A stretch of DNA of 34,860 nt from Candidatus Yonathbacteria bacterium CG_4_8_14_3_um_filter_46_25 (GTDB lineage Bacteria > Patescibacteriota > Minisyncoccia > Phycocordibacterales > UBA1539), in assembly GCA_002788135.1 (NCBI GenBank), contig PFQT01000051.1, forward strand, positions 1-34,860, read 5' to 3'. The position numbers were made by a program, and so were the translations under genes. Numbering within the stretch: position 1 is the stretch's first letter; every line of letters begins with the position of its first letter. Below the pieces are notes generated by a model. That model worked only from the letters and a program-made list of their open reading frames with translations. It was not told the DNA's origin and made no database searches. Below are positions 18,201-24,994 of the stretch, in pieces.

Positions 18201-18754
18201 ATGTGCATTGACTTGTACCCTTGATAGATGAGATCTTTATCATGGAGTGTTTTGAACGCCCACCAGATCGACTCGGTATAGCGCCAGTCCATCGTCCGGT
18301 AACTCGCATCCATGTCGATCCACCGCCCGATGCGCGGGATCGTTTTTTTCCACTCATTGTCATAGCGAAGCACGCTCTCGCGCGCCGCGGCGTTAAACTT
18401 CCCGATACCGAGCTTTTCGATGTCGCTTTTGTGCAAAAGTCCCAGTTCTTTTTCAATCAAGTTCTCAATCGGCAGACCATGGCAATCCCATCCCCAAATA
18501 CGACGAACATACTTCCCACGCATGGTTTCATAGCGCGGGATCGCGTCCTTGATGATTCCCGAGAGGATGTGCCCATAATGCGGAAGGCCTGTCGCGAATG
18601 GCGGTCCATCGTAGAAAACAAAATGTTCCTTGTTCTTCGTGTTCTTCGCAAGCGATTTCGCGAAAATGTCGCGCTCGTGCCAGAACGCGAGAATCTCTTC
18701 CTCTCTCTCCGCCAACGGTGATTTCCGCGAATCGCGCTCCGTAAGATTTTTCAT
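15257..18754 (-). CDS. ileS: Isoleucyl-tRNA synthetase with embedded histidine phosphatase domain
   Basis: A 1165-residue class I synthetase. HYGH (residues 59-62) and KMSKR (804-808) are the ATP-binding motifs. CHICPRC-type and CWRC-type Cys pairs, an editing domain (TTTPWTLPGN, GTGIVHIAPAFGEDD) and the anticodon domain (WIVARVGELLAAVDDAFNTYLLDRAIRAI region) are in order. Between the Cys pair at 479-482 and DLHKPFIDE lies an extra ~190-residue histidine-phosphatase domain (about 501-690) with LMRHGEAE, SSPFVRTKETA, EIGAGEFEGK and VTHES, that is, a full catalytic set. The following knuckle reads CAC rather than CxxC. The architecture is of the eukaryote-like type B IleRS. The ATG at 18754 lies 6 nt below a -10; longer frames upstream lack family sequence. 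Confidence 0.97.
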   Translation of the reverse strand: MKNLTERDSRKSPLAEREEEILAFWHERDIFAKSLAKNTKNKEHFVFYDGPPFATGLPHYGHILSGIIKDAIPRYETMRGKYVRRIWGWDCHGLPIENLIEKELGLLHKSDIEKLGIGKFNAAARESVLRYDNEWKKTIPRIGRWIDMDASYRTMDWRYTESIWWAFKTLHDKDLIYQGYKSMHICPRCETTLANTEVTLGYKDITDISVTVKFELEDKPGTHMLAWTTTPWTLPGNVALAVGEDVAYVEVALRGAREDHFILAKDRARVTLGEYDIVRELKGKDLIGKRYKPLFDYYANDISLENRENGWKIYPADFVTTGSGTGIVHIAPAFGEDDMELGKKKRLPFVQHVSMDGKFAAEVKDFAGEQVKPKDDHQKTDIEIIKFLSGKGLLFSKEKITHPYPHCWRCDTPLLNYAASSWFVKVTAIKDRLLEVNATVQWVPETIKDGRFGKWLEGARDWAISRARFWGAPLPVWKCGACEKQEIIGSVDDIKKRIGAKNNFYLMRHGEAENNTMNVMSSRPDNQHHLTENGKASILRSAKQLKDKKIDIIISSPFVRTKETATILASELGISSAVIFDSRLGEIGAGEFEGKSVDAYRGYFSSTIERFVKAPQGAENVTNVRRRAMDALFEANEKYIGKNIVIVTHESPAWMLVAGSRGLDTAGAAALREDEGTYFIKNGEIMELPFIPFPHDDHYEIDLHKPFIDEVKFTCACGGEMSRVTDVFDCWFESGSMPYAQFHYPFENEDIFKRNFPADFIAEGLDQTRGWFYNMLVLSVGLFDTSAFKNVIVNGMILAEDGQKMSKRLKNYPEPMNVINRYSADALRYYLLSSPVSHGEELNFSEKGVDEAQKKIVIRLLNVLSFYDLYRDAAVKAVDTSSNALDRWIVARVGELLAAVDDAFNTYLLDRAIRAIGEFVDDLSTWYVRRSRSRFKSDDIQEKNKALATLRYVLGETAMIIAPTMPFLAEELYARVGGTEESVHLEAWPKQGSVDKEILVSMKFVRSFAAMALMERARHGIKVRQPLRKLTIGHGGEKPKEWDKVEGILADEINVKEIEFVNGAGANGSRVVLDTIITPELKKEGMFRELMRTIQDGRKQKNFVPTDCAILTVKTDTSGKAFVKEFTENLKRVSGIKEVRYSGEDQEQDVDLGDIRLQISLCLEE
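16685..17254 (-). other. Histidine phosphatase (phosphoglycerate mutase-like) domain inside IleRS
   Basis: Residues about 501-690 of IleRS. Motif 1 is LMRHGEAE (Arg and catalytic His at 508-509), motif 2 SSPFVRTKETA (second Arg, 560), the Glu-containing loop is GEIGAGEFEGK, and motif 3 is VTHES (second His, 649). All residues needed for a phosphohistidine mechanism are present. The domain is in frame with synthetase sequence on both sides with no stop or composition break, so it is a true internal fusion. Confidence 0.92.
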
Positions 18755-18760
18755 TCCGTT

Positions 18761-18789
18761 ATCATAGCGACTTTCCGACCCTTTTGCAA
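18761..18789 (-). promoter_or_regulatory. ileS promoter
   Basis: On the minus strand TTGCAA (18789-18784), a 17-nt spacer and TATGAT (18766-18761) end 6 nt before the ATG at 18754. This predicts a leaderless ileS message, leaving no room for a T-box or other leader riboswitch. Confidence 0.65.
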
Positions 18790-18978
18790 AAATATCAACA
18801 CGCGCATAACGAGTTCCGCGCCAACCGCGCCTTTTCATGCGCTGTAATATGAGAAGGTCTGCGATAAGGATGCCCCGACGTCTCCCCCGCTTTTCCACAC
18901 GCAATCCCTACCGACCTTTTCTCCAGAGGTTCGTTTTAACAAACGAGATGACTTTTGCTTTCCCGCGTAGCCATGGAG
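18790..18978. other. Intergenic stretch upstream of ileS
   Basis: Together with the promoter and hairpin on either side this makes a gap of about 330 bases between ileS and the PsbP-like gene. I see no gene. One small hairpin is present, TCGTTT (18932-18937), TAAC, AAACGA (18942-18947), without a T-run. No T-box or tRNA pattern was found. Confidence 0.5.
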
Positions 18979-19030
18979 CGCAAAAACCCTTGAGGCATAA
19001 TAGTATGACGGTGAAAAGGGGTTTTTTGCG
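18979..19030. terminator. Large imperfect hairpin downstream of the PsbP-like gene
   Basis: CGCAAAAACCC (18979-18989) pairs with GGG-T-TTTTTGCG (19019-19030) with one bulged T, around a ~29-nt loop. It lies about 58 nt past the minus-strand stop at 19088. A-T runs near the base could serve termination. The long loop makes the assignment uncertain. Confidence 0.45.
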
Positions 19031-19087
19031 GGAAGGACAAGCGGAAAACGAAAGTGGCGCATTTTTCGCTAACCTATGGGGAAAGGG

Positions 19088-19597
19088 TCAGTGGGGCACA
19101 ACTTCAAAGGTTCGATAGAACAGATCAAAATTGTCATACATCCCCGGTGCCGGCTGTGCATTATAAATCTTGTAGGTTATCACCCCGCGTTTCGTCTGCG
19201 CGCTCATGAGGATGTAATACCATCGATACCCGCGGTATTCCGGCTTATCAACTTCCACCACGATGACCTCTGCCGTAAACCCGCCGAGCCCCTTGATGTC
19301 TTTGACAATGCGCGCCTTCCCGCCATATTGCGGCGCGTCAAATTTTTTTTCTATCTCGCGAATCATCTGGTCTTGCGTCAAGCCGCGTCCGAGAGGATAC
19401 GCTTCTATGCGATAGGTCTCGTAGGATTCGTGCGTCTTGGAAGAAGGTGTGCTGATTTCCTCGCCAAAACTCATGAAATCGCTCTGGTCACCCTCGTCGG
19501 CAGATTCCGCGGAAGAAAACACTCTCCACTCATTCGGGTGTCTCACCGTATAGGAATACCGTTCGTTCATATACGTCCCCCAGGAAAGGAGCTTCAA
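19088..19597 (-). CDS. PsbP/DUF1795-like domain protein
   Basis: A 169-residue protein opening SWGTYMNERYSYTVRHPNEWRVF, which matches the start of PsbP-like domains (W-x-TY, YSYxxxYPxxW). The rest is a mix of beta strands, including AEVIVVEV and YRWYYILMSAQ, as in that alpha-beta sandwich. In Parcubacteria such domains usually sit on extracytoplasmic proteins, but no signal peptide is present here. The start is uncertain: TTG at 19597 overlaps the upstream TPR stop (TTGA arrangement) and keeps the conserved WGTY; ATG at 19570 would cut into the domain. Translational coupling to the TPR gene is likely. Confidence 0.65.
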   Translation of the reverse strand: MKLLSWGTYMNERYSYTVRHPNEWRVFSSAESADEGDQSDFMSFGEEISTPSSKTHESYETYRIEAYPLGRGLTQDQMIREIEKKFDAPQYGGKARIVKDIKGLGGFTAEVIVVEVDKPEYRGYRWYYILMSAQTKRGVITYKIYNAQPAPGMYDNFDLFYRTFEVVPH

Positions 19598-20979
19598 TTC
19601 TTCTTTGATTCCCCGGCGTCCGGCGACCCCAAAGACAGAGCGATATCAAAATGCTCTTTGGCTTTCTCGCTTTCTCCGGTTCGCGCATATATAGTGCCCA
19701 TATTTTGATGCGGAAGATACCAATGTGCATCAATCTCGACCGCTTTCTCAAAATACTCAAGCGCACGGGGATACTCTTCCTTCTCTTTGAACAAAGCGCC
19801 CAGATTGTTGTACGCTTTCACGTAAGACGGGTCTCTCTCAAGCGCCTTATTCCAATACTCTTCCGCTTGCGGATAATCGCCCATCTCGCGATAAACTAAT
19901 CCGAGATTGTTGTACGATTGCGCATATTTCGGGTCAAGCTCAATCGCTCGTCGCAGTTCGCGGACGGCCGCAGAGTTATCCCCGTAGGCAAAATACGCGA
20001 GTCCGAGCGCATTTTGAATATGCGAATCCTGCGGGTCCATGGCGTTGGCAATCAGCGCTTCCATAAGCGCGCCCATTGGATCGTTCGCGTCTTCCCGATA
20101 AAATATGGAGAGGTTCATATGCGCGGTCGCGTTATGTAAGTCGACCTCAATCGCTTTTTTGTATGACGAAATCTCTTTATTCTTGTCCCCCGATTCGCCA
20201 TACACGATACCTTGGTAGTTGTAAAATCCGGAAAATCTCGGCTCCGTGGCGATTCCTTTGTCGATTGCAGCCTGCGCGGCGGAGAGAGCGCCATTATCGA
20301 CGACCTTCTCTATCTCGGCAAATTGTTGCCGAACGGTCCCGGCCATTAAAGAGATATGCCAGTTCGGCACGGTTCCATTGAGGGCGATAGTGGTCTTCCA
20401 CATCGCCACATCCGCAGAGTTTTTGTCGGGTGATTTTTCGCCGAGAATGTACGCCCGCCACACGTTATATATCTCCTCGCCGTCCGGAATCCCGTTGCCG
20501 TTGCTGTCGGCATTCTCCGGATCGGTCCCGTAAATATTCATCTCATCAATATTCGATATGCCGTCTCGATCGCGGTCGGGATCCTCGATATTTTGAACGC
20601 CGATTTTTATCAAGAAATCATGTGCGTCTAAAACGGAGTGGCAAAAAGAATTTTCGGGATCAAGCTCAAGCGCTGTAGTTAATTCTTGCCGTGCTCTCGT
20701 CAAGTAGTCTTCTTTTTGCGAAATACTCACCTCTTCCGATAATGTATACAGATAGGAACTCGCGAGATTGCACCGAAGTATTGCATGCTCACCGTTATGA
20801 GCGATTCCCTCTTGGAAAAGGGCGACGGCGCTGTCCGTGTTGCCTCGTCTGTTTTCAATCAGCCCCATTCCCCAATATACATCCGCGTTTTCCGCGTCAA
20901 GCAACCACGCCTGATTAAATCGCCGCATGGCGGCATCCGTGTCTCCCGCGTCAAAAAAGCTCCACGCTTGTTCAATCAC
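19594..20979 (-). CDS. TPR protein with calcium-loop insert; probably the -1 frame part of a longer protein
   Basis: The frame encodes at least eight TPR-like units (for example YNNLGLVYREMGDYPQAEEY and YNNLGALFKEKEEYPRALEY). A thrombospondin-3/EF-hand-like acidic stretch interrupts them (DPDRDRDGISNIDEMN, DSNGNGIPDGEEI). The annotated start is GTG at 20979, but recognisable protein continues upstream in the same frame (FIEGAIKWGPSREAVSATVIEQAW) to about 21045 with no ATG, GTG or TTG. In related proteins the segment before RFNQAWLLD runs on from a membrane anchor. The natural product is therefore probably a -1 frameshift fusion from ATG 21275, giving 560 residues. TPRs imply protein-protein contacts, here likely outside the membrane. 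Confidence 0.8.
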   Translation of the reverse strand: MIEQAWSFFDAGDTDAAMRRFNQAWLLDAENADVYWGMGLIENRRGNTDSAVALFQEGIAHNGEHAILRCNLASSYLYTLSEEVSISQKEDYLTRARQELTTALELDPENSFCHSVLDAHDFLIKIGVQNIEDPDRDRDGISNIDEMNIYGTDPENADSNGNGIPDGEEIYNVWRAYILGEKSPDKNSADVAMWKTTIALNGTVPNWHISLMAGTVRQQFAEIEKVVDNGALSAAQAAIDKGIATEPRFSGFYNYQGIVYGESGDKNKEISSYKKAIEVDLHNATAHMNLSIFYREDANDPMGALMEALIANAMDPQDSHIQNALGLAYFAYGDNSAAVRELRRAIELDPKYAQSYNNLGLVYREMGDYPQAEEYWNKALERDPSYVKAYNNLGALFKEKEEYPRALEYFEKAVEIDAHWYLPHQNMGTIYARTGESEKAKEHFDIALSLGSPDAGESKKN

Positions 20980-21014
20980 CGTGGCAGAAACTGCTTCACG
21001 CGATGGTCCCCATT

Positions 21015-21275
21015 TTATCGCTCCTTCGATAAACTTTTCATCGGCTTTTTTTGCGCGGATGTTTTTTCCTTACCACCATACTTTGAAAGCAGACTGATGT
21101 CTTCGTATCCCTGATCTGTTTCCAATTCTTCATGCTTCGCTGTCGTATTTTCATAGAACTCCTGCAACACGCCATAAAAAGGGATGCCATTGGAAAACAT
21201 CGGGGCCATCACCATCACTGCTCCCAACACAAAACAGCCAAGAACAAGGAGCGCAATAATAGCCGATCTGTCCAT
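21015..21275 (-). CDS. Membrane-anchor frame upstream of the TPR protein (zero-frame product)
   Basis: Read without shifting, this frame gives 86 residues: MDRSAIIALLVLGCFVLGAV as membrane segment or weak lipobox (VLGC), then PMFSNGIPFYGVLQEFYENT and a charged tail ending in SKER. The start ATG at 21275 places the hydrophobic segment at the N-terminus. The last nine codons after the A AAA AAG site are unlike the rest. With a -1 shift at that site, the frame runs straight into the TPR sequence. Either this is the truncated product of programmed frameshifting or an indel split one gene in two. Confidence 0.65.
   Translation of the reverse strand: MDRSAIIALLVLGCFVLGAVMVMAPMFSNGIPFYGVLQEFYENTTAKHEELETDQGYEDISLLSKYGGKEKTSAQKKPMKSLSKER
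21045..21051 (-). other. Candidate -1 ribosomal frameshift site A AAA AAG
   Basis: On the minus strand the zero-frame codons are CAA AAA AAG CCG, placing the heptamer A AAA AAG in the exact phase used by dnaX-type frameshifting. After slippage the next codons are GCC GAT GAA AAG TTT, the TPR frame. An AAGGA lies 15 nt upstream (21071-21067), slightly farther than the usual stimulatory distance. The zero frame stops 27 nt further on. Confidence 0.55.
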
Positions 21276-21297
21276 AAAATGAAAATGACTGATATTT

Positions 21298-21588
21298 TTA
21301 AGATACCCTCGCGCGCGTGGCATGGAATTCATCGTACGCCATCACGAGCGCATCGCCGTCTAGTTTCTTGAATCCGTCACAATCTTCTTCCGATATGACA
21401 CCATTCTTTACCAAAATCGCCAATTCTTCAAAAATCAATTCTTTCAGCTCCGGTTCGAGTGTATTGCTTCTCGCGCCAAACAACAACCTCCCGAGCAACG
21501 ACCTCTTCTTTTCCGGCGTGCTTCCATAACTCTTGTTTTGAGCGATGGATAAATATTTTTCCGCGAGTGTTTTGTGTTCAAAAGCCAT
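21298..21588 (-). CDS. Small helical protein of unknown function
   Basis: A 96-residue soluble protein, charged and helical (LEPELKELIFEELAILVKNGVISEEDCDGFKKLDGDALVMAYDEFHA). I do not recognise the family. No signal peptide, membrane segment or cysteine motif is visible. It lies 22 nt ahead of the anchor-TPR gene on the same strand and may be in the same unit. Upstream are a GTATAC inverted pair and a TATACT -10-like word, then the argS terminator. Confidence 0.65.
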   Translation of the reverse strand: MAFEHKTLAEKYLSIAQNKSYGSTPEKKRSLLGRLLFGARSNTLEPELKELIFEELAILVKNGVISEEDCDGFKKLDGDALVMAYDEFHATRARVS

Positions 21589-21606
21589 AACCCATTATGA
21601 TACATC

Positions 21607-21623
21607 GTATACAAAAAGTATAC
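21607..21623. promoter_or_regulatory. GTATAC inverted pair upstream of the 96-residue gene
   Basis: GTATAC (21607-21612), AAAAA, GTATAC (21618-21623) forms a symmetric element 18 nt upstream of the ATG at 21588. One copy also reads TATACT on the minus strand (21622-21617), a good -10. Symmetry plus overlap with the -10 suggests an operator, by inference only. Confidence 0.35.
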
Positions 21624-21666
21624 ACGATTTTTCTCTTTGCAGGAATACTGTAAAAAAATATTGATA

Positions 21667-21709
21667 GCCGGTAATTTATTGGACATTCGGTGTCCAATAA
21701 ATTACCGGC
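21667..21709. terminator. Perfect 19-bp hairpin directly after argS
   Basis: Arms 21667-21685 and 21691-21709 are exact complements (GCCGGTAATTTATTGGACA on the plus strand) with loop TTCGG. The stem begins one base after the argS stop. On the minus strand a run of seven T (21658-21652) follows about 8 nt beyond the stem. Termination of argS is the simplest role, but the stem is much longer and more AT-rich than usual. Confidence 0.75.
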
Positions 21710-21710
21710 A

Positions 21711-23285
21711 CTACATTTCGGCAGGCGCGGAGACGCCCATGAGCGCGAGCGCCTCCGAAATGGTTTGCTTGGCGACCTTCACCAGTTCAAGCGCGCCGCT
21801 GTTCACCTTGCCGCGGTCGTGTATGCGTACATCACGATAAAATTGACTAAACGCACTCGCAAGCTCGTAGGAATACGTCGTGAGTTTGTGCACTTGATAA
21901 TCCTCTGAAATATCTTTCACCACCTCGGAGAAACGCAAAATCTTCACGACAAGCGCCCGACCGGCAGGTTCTTTGATGGATTCGATAACGCCGCGCCCGT
22001 CCATATTCTCCCCCTCCGTTTTCTTGATGATTGAATGCGCGCGCGCGTGCGCGTACTGCGCATAATAGACCGGGTTCTTCGCTGACTGCTCACGTGCAAG
22101 CGCCAAGTCAAAATCCATGTGCGTGCTGATCGCTTTCTCCGCAAAGAACCAGCGCACCACGTCGATACCAAGCTCGTCAACAAGGTCTTCAAGTAAAATA
22201 ATCGTCCCCGCGCGCTTTGACATTTTTTTGCTCGTACCGTTTTCCTTGAGTGAAACAAGTTGAGTGATAAAAATGCGGAAATCACCCTCCCATCCGAGCA
22301 TATTCTTCACCGCCATCATTCGCTTCACGTGTCCGTGGTGGTCCGCGCCCCACACATCGATCACACTATCGAATCCGCGCGAGAACTTATCGGCGTGATA
22401 GGCGATATCAGAGATGAAGTAACTGTTGCTCCCGTCGCTTCGCACGATAACGCGCTTTTCATCGTCGCCCCCGCGAGAAGTATCGAGCCAAAGCGCTCCC
22501 TCTTCCTCAATCACCATCCCTTGGACACGCAGTTCGCCAATTATTTTTTCGGCCAATTGTTGCACTCGAATGTTGCCATCTTCGGAATACCAGCGGTCGA
22601 TTCTGATACCAAGCTTCTTTTCAATAAAATACTCGTTGGCTTTTTCGATCTTCCTGGCAAGGGCAAATCCTGCGTCTGCTTCGCTCATGCCGGAAAAGTC
22701 GGTCTCACCAATGAGCGCCTCGAGTTTTGTCGTCTTATACTGTTTTCCTTTCCCGAGCGCCGTTTTACCGAGCTCTCGTATCTGCACGCTCTCCCGCGAG
22801 TCGTTGATGTAATATTCACGCGTCACACTCGCGCCGGCGGCCTCAAGCACCCGCGCGAGAATGTCGCCATAAAACGCGCCACGCCCGTGGCCGATATGCA
22901 GATCACCAGTGGGATTTGCCGAAATAAATTCAATGTGTATCTTTTGCCCCAACCGAAAATCAAAATTTTTTCCGCGCCTGCGCGCGAACCGTTCGAATAA
23001 TCTCAAAAGTGCCGTCTCGTTCAATATGAAATTAATATACCCTGGCCCTTCAACGCCGATCTCAATATCGGCACAAGCCGATGTCCTCCGAAAAGCGGCG
23101 GCAAGTTCTTCCGCCAACACGCGCGGTGTTTTCCCCGCCTGTTTTGCAAAAATAAGCGCGGCGCTTGTCATATAATCCGCGCGCACTCCCGCCGGAGGTG
23201 CTCCCACACGAAAGCTTCCGTTCGGTGTTAAAATGAATTCTTCAAGTGTTTTTCGTATCAAATCTTCGAGTTCGTTTCGTGTCAT
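21711..23285 (-). CDS. argS: Arginyl-tRNA synthetase
   Basis: A 524-residue class I synthetase. The N-terminal additional domain (Add1) is followed by EFISANPTGDLHIGHGRGAF with HIGH at residues 130-133. The VWGADHHGHVKRM segment and KKMSKRAGTIILLEDLVDELG (KMSKR) follow. The C-terminal DALR anticodon domain (NPVYYAQYAHARAHSIIKK; LTTYSYELASAFSQFYRDVRI) is intact. Most bacterial ArgRS lack KMSK, so the complete motif here marks the type that keeps it. The ATG lies two bases after the mazG stop with no Shine-Dalgarno, so the two are co-transcribed. Confidence 0.97.
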   Translation of the reverse strand: MTRNELEDLIRKTLEEFILTPNGSFRVGAPPAGVRADYMTSAALIFAKQAGKTPRVLAEELAAAFRRTSACADIEIGVEGPGYINFILNETALLRLFERFARRRGKNFDFRLGQKIHIEFISANPTGDLHIGHGRGAFYGDILARVLEAAGASVTREYYINDSRESVQIRELGKTALGKGKQYKTTKLEALIGETDFSGMSEADAGFALARKIEKANEYFIEKKLGIRIDRWYSEDGNIRVQQLAEKIIGELRVQGMVIEEEGALWLDTSRGGDDEKRVIVRSDGSNSYFISDIAYHADKFSRGFDSVIDVWGADHHGHVKRMMAVKNMLGWEGDFRIFITQLVSLKENGTSKKMSKRAGTIILLEDLVDELGIDVVRWFFAEKAISTHMDFDLALAREQSAKNPVYYAQYAHARAHSIIKKTEGENMDGRGVIESIKEPAGRALVVKILRFSEVVKDISEDYQVHKLTTYSYELASAFSQFYRDVRIHDRGKVNSGALELVKVAKQTISEALALMGVSAPAEM

Positions 23286-23287
23286 GG

Positions 23288-23617
23288 TTATCGGTTATCA
23301 CCACTGCCACCAAGCATCCCCCGCTCCTTGCGGGAAAAAAGTTTTTCTATGTTTTTTCGCGCGATGTCGTCAAGCTCAAGACCGAGTTCCGAAGCGACCT
23401 GCGCCACGTACCAGAGCACATCGCCGAGCTCTTTTTTAATCTCCTCGCGTTTTTCCGGAGAAACCTCTCCACCGTCATCGCGAATCACTTTTTTTATCTT
23501 CTCGGCAACCTCGCCCGCCTCACCAACAAGACCAAGCGTCGGGTAGATATAGTTCCCGCCAACATCTGGATACAATGCCGTTTTTCGCGATTCTTTTTGA
23601 TATTTACTAAAATCCAT
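23288..23617 (-). CDS. MazG-like nucleotide pyrophosphohydrolase
   Basis: A 109-residue single-domain MazG-like protein. The metal-binding core reads GLVGEAGEVAEKIKKVIRD (ExxE) and KKELGDVLWYVAQVA (ExxxD), as in the all-alpha NTP pyrophosphatase superfamily. Such enzymes remove damaged or excess (d)NTPs by cutting them to monophosphates. The start at ATG 23617 sits 6 nt below a clear extended -10; the longer TTG-type start would lie on the promoter. It leads the mazG-argS unit and neighbours the dCTP deaminase gene. Confidence 0.9.
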   Translation of the reverse strand: MDFSKYQKESRKTALYPDVGGNYIYPTLGLVGEAGEVAEKIKKVIRDDGGEVSPEKREEIKKELGDVLWYVAQVASELGLELDDIARKNIEKLFSRKERGMLGGSGDNR

Positions 23618-23623
23618 ACGGCT

Positions 23624-23632
23624 ATTGTAGCA
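23624..23632 (-). promoter_or_regulatory. mazG-argS promoter
   Basis: The minus strand reads TGCTACAAT, an extended -10 (TGn plus TACAAT), ending 6 nt before the ATG at 23617. Transcription should start at or next to the ATG. No strong -35 is seen. Confidence 0.6.
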
Positions 23633-23653
23633 CAGTAACCGGCGCAAAAGAAA

Positions 23654-23684
23654 AGCCCCGCCCTATTTCTAATAGGACGGGGCT
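23654..23684 (-). terminator. Intrinsic terminator of the dCTP deaminase gene
   Basis: AGCCCCGCCCTAT (23654-23666), TTCTA, ATAGGACGGGGCT (23672-23684): a 13-bp stem with a single mismatch. On the minus strand TTTTCTTTT follows it directly. Confidence 0.85.
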
Positions 23685-23699
23685 CGGAATAAGTAACCA

Positions 23700-24821
23700 C
23701 TATCCCGACCACGCGATTTCACGATCCTTGAAGTGTTTCGAGAGTGACGGACCGCCGCCTGTGTAATGCGAACCGGCACCTTGTCCATAGAGCCGGTTAG
23801 GCACTTCTTGCGTCCTCTCAAACACCATTCGACAAATACGCTGGCCGTCATAGAGACGCTGAGGAACGTCCCTGGCCCGCACTTCGAGCACAACATGCGT
23901 TCCCGCCTTACCGCCGAAACCATTATCGAAGAAGCCGGCATAATGACTGCGGAACTCTCCCGATGATACATCGTAGGGAACGATCTCCGCGCAACAGGTA
24001 GGTGGGATTCTTACCCGTTCTTTGGTTGTCAGTAAATAAAATCTGCCGGGCGTCAACACTAAATCATCATTCCGCGGCCGCTTGATCGGAATCCAGAAAT
24101 CTTCGACCTCGTGATGGCCGTTTCCCGAAAGATCAAGACAGGCAGTCGGATTTGCCTTTGCCTCGAAACCGACGACATCCCGGCTAAGATCAATATGAAA
24201 AAAGTACCCCCGATTAAAGATTTCAACATCGTCAAGCGGCATTACGCCGCCGTCTTTGCCGTGTATGACTCCATACTCCGAGTGAAGCGCCGCAAGCGCG
24301 CCATCCGAGAGCAACTCTTCCCGGTCACGCACGCGGAATTGCGTCATTTCAAGGCCGGGCGTGATAATCGTATTGAACGAGAGAGGCATGATCTCAAGAT
24401 ACAGCGGGCCGTTATATCCCGCCTCCGTGCGATCGTATTGCGTCTCATGATCAACAATGACCCGAACGAACGTATCGGTCCTTCCGATTGAACTTTTTGG
24501 AGAAGCAACCGCGGAGAACTGTTTCGCAAGCGCCAAAGACTCGTTGAGAGGAACAAGATAACACGCCCCGCGCGTCAGCATCGTTCCGGTCTCCTGAATC
24601 GCAAAATTAAACGGAGAGAAGCGATCGATTAAATCCGCCACTCGCTCGCCTTGCGATGGGAGCGCCGCCACATTCATGTGGTACACTCGATCACCAAGCG
24701 AGCAGTCAACCGTCGCCATCTGAATCTGCGCGTCGCTGATCGCTCCTCTTCGCGAGCGTATCATCGGGTCCTCGGCGACGCCTTGCGCGATACCTCGAAG
24801 TGTCTGCATGGGCAGTATCAT
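23700..24821 (-). CDS. dcd: dCTP deaminase / dUTPase-fold protein, duplicated form
   Basis: A 373-residue protein made of two dUTPase-like halves, the long form known as 2'-deoxycytidine 5'-triphosphate deaminase. The N-terminal half has ASPKSSIGRTDTFVRVIVD (compare RSSxGR). The C-terminal half has EFRSHYAGFFDNGFGG and DGQRICRMVFERTQEVP, then YGQGAGSHYTGGGPSLSKHF at the end. The product, dUTP or dUMP, feeds thymidylate synthesis; a ThyX-like gene stands divergently next to it. AAGGAG lies 9 nt ahead of the ATG at 24821, a classical Shine-Dalgarno that most genes here lack. Whether it deaminates dCTP or is a dUTPase cannot be fixed from sequence alone. Confidence 0.85.
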   Translation of the reverse strand: MILPMQTLRGIAQGVAEDPMIRSRRGAISDAQIQMATVDCSLGDRVYHMNVAALPSQGERVADLIDRFSPFNFAIQETGTMLTRGACYLVPLNESLALAKQFSAVASPKSSIGRTDTFVRVIVDHETQYDRTEAGYNGPLYLEIMPLSFNTIITPGLEMTQFRVRDREELLSDGALAALHSEYGVIHGKDGGVMPLDDVEIFNRGYFFHIDLSRDVVGFEAKANPTACLDLSGNGHHEVEDFWIPIKRPRNDDLVLTPGRFYLLTTKERVRIPPTCCAEIVPYDVSSGEFRSHYAGFFDNGFGGKAGTHVVLEVRARDVPQRLYDGQRICRMVFERTQEVPNRLYGQGAGSHYTGGGPSLSKHFKDREIAWSG

Positions 24822-24911
24822 TGAACATCTCCTTCTGTTGTGAAGTTCAAGTCTCCTTTCGTACTATCACAAAGCCATGAATAACGCAAAGTGTTGCCGA
24901 TGGCGCAACAT

Positions 24912-24939
24912 TTGATCTTTTCGTCCCACTTCGTATACT
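24912..24939 (+). promoter_or_regulatory. Promoter of the ThyX-like gene
   Basis: TTGATC (24912-24917), a 16-nt spacer and TATACT (24934-24939) lie about 55 nt ahead of the ATG, leaving a ~50-nt leader. Unlike most promoters here it does not give a leaderless message. TGTTGC and GCAACA (24893-24910) form a small inverted repeat next to the -35 and could be a shared operator for the divergent pair. Confidence 0.55.
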
Positions 24940-24994
24940 CGACGGCAGAAGGTCATTGTCGTATCGTTATCAACCCTATAAGGGAGGCAGAGAA

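Noticed and set aside
18755-19087. T-box or other leader riboswitch upstream of ileS
   Set aside because: No T-box sequence (GGTGGNACCGCG) is present, and the -10 lies 6 nt from the ATG, leaving no leader.
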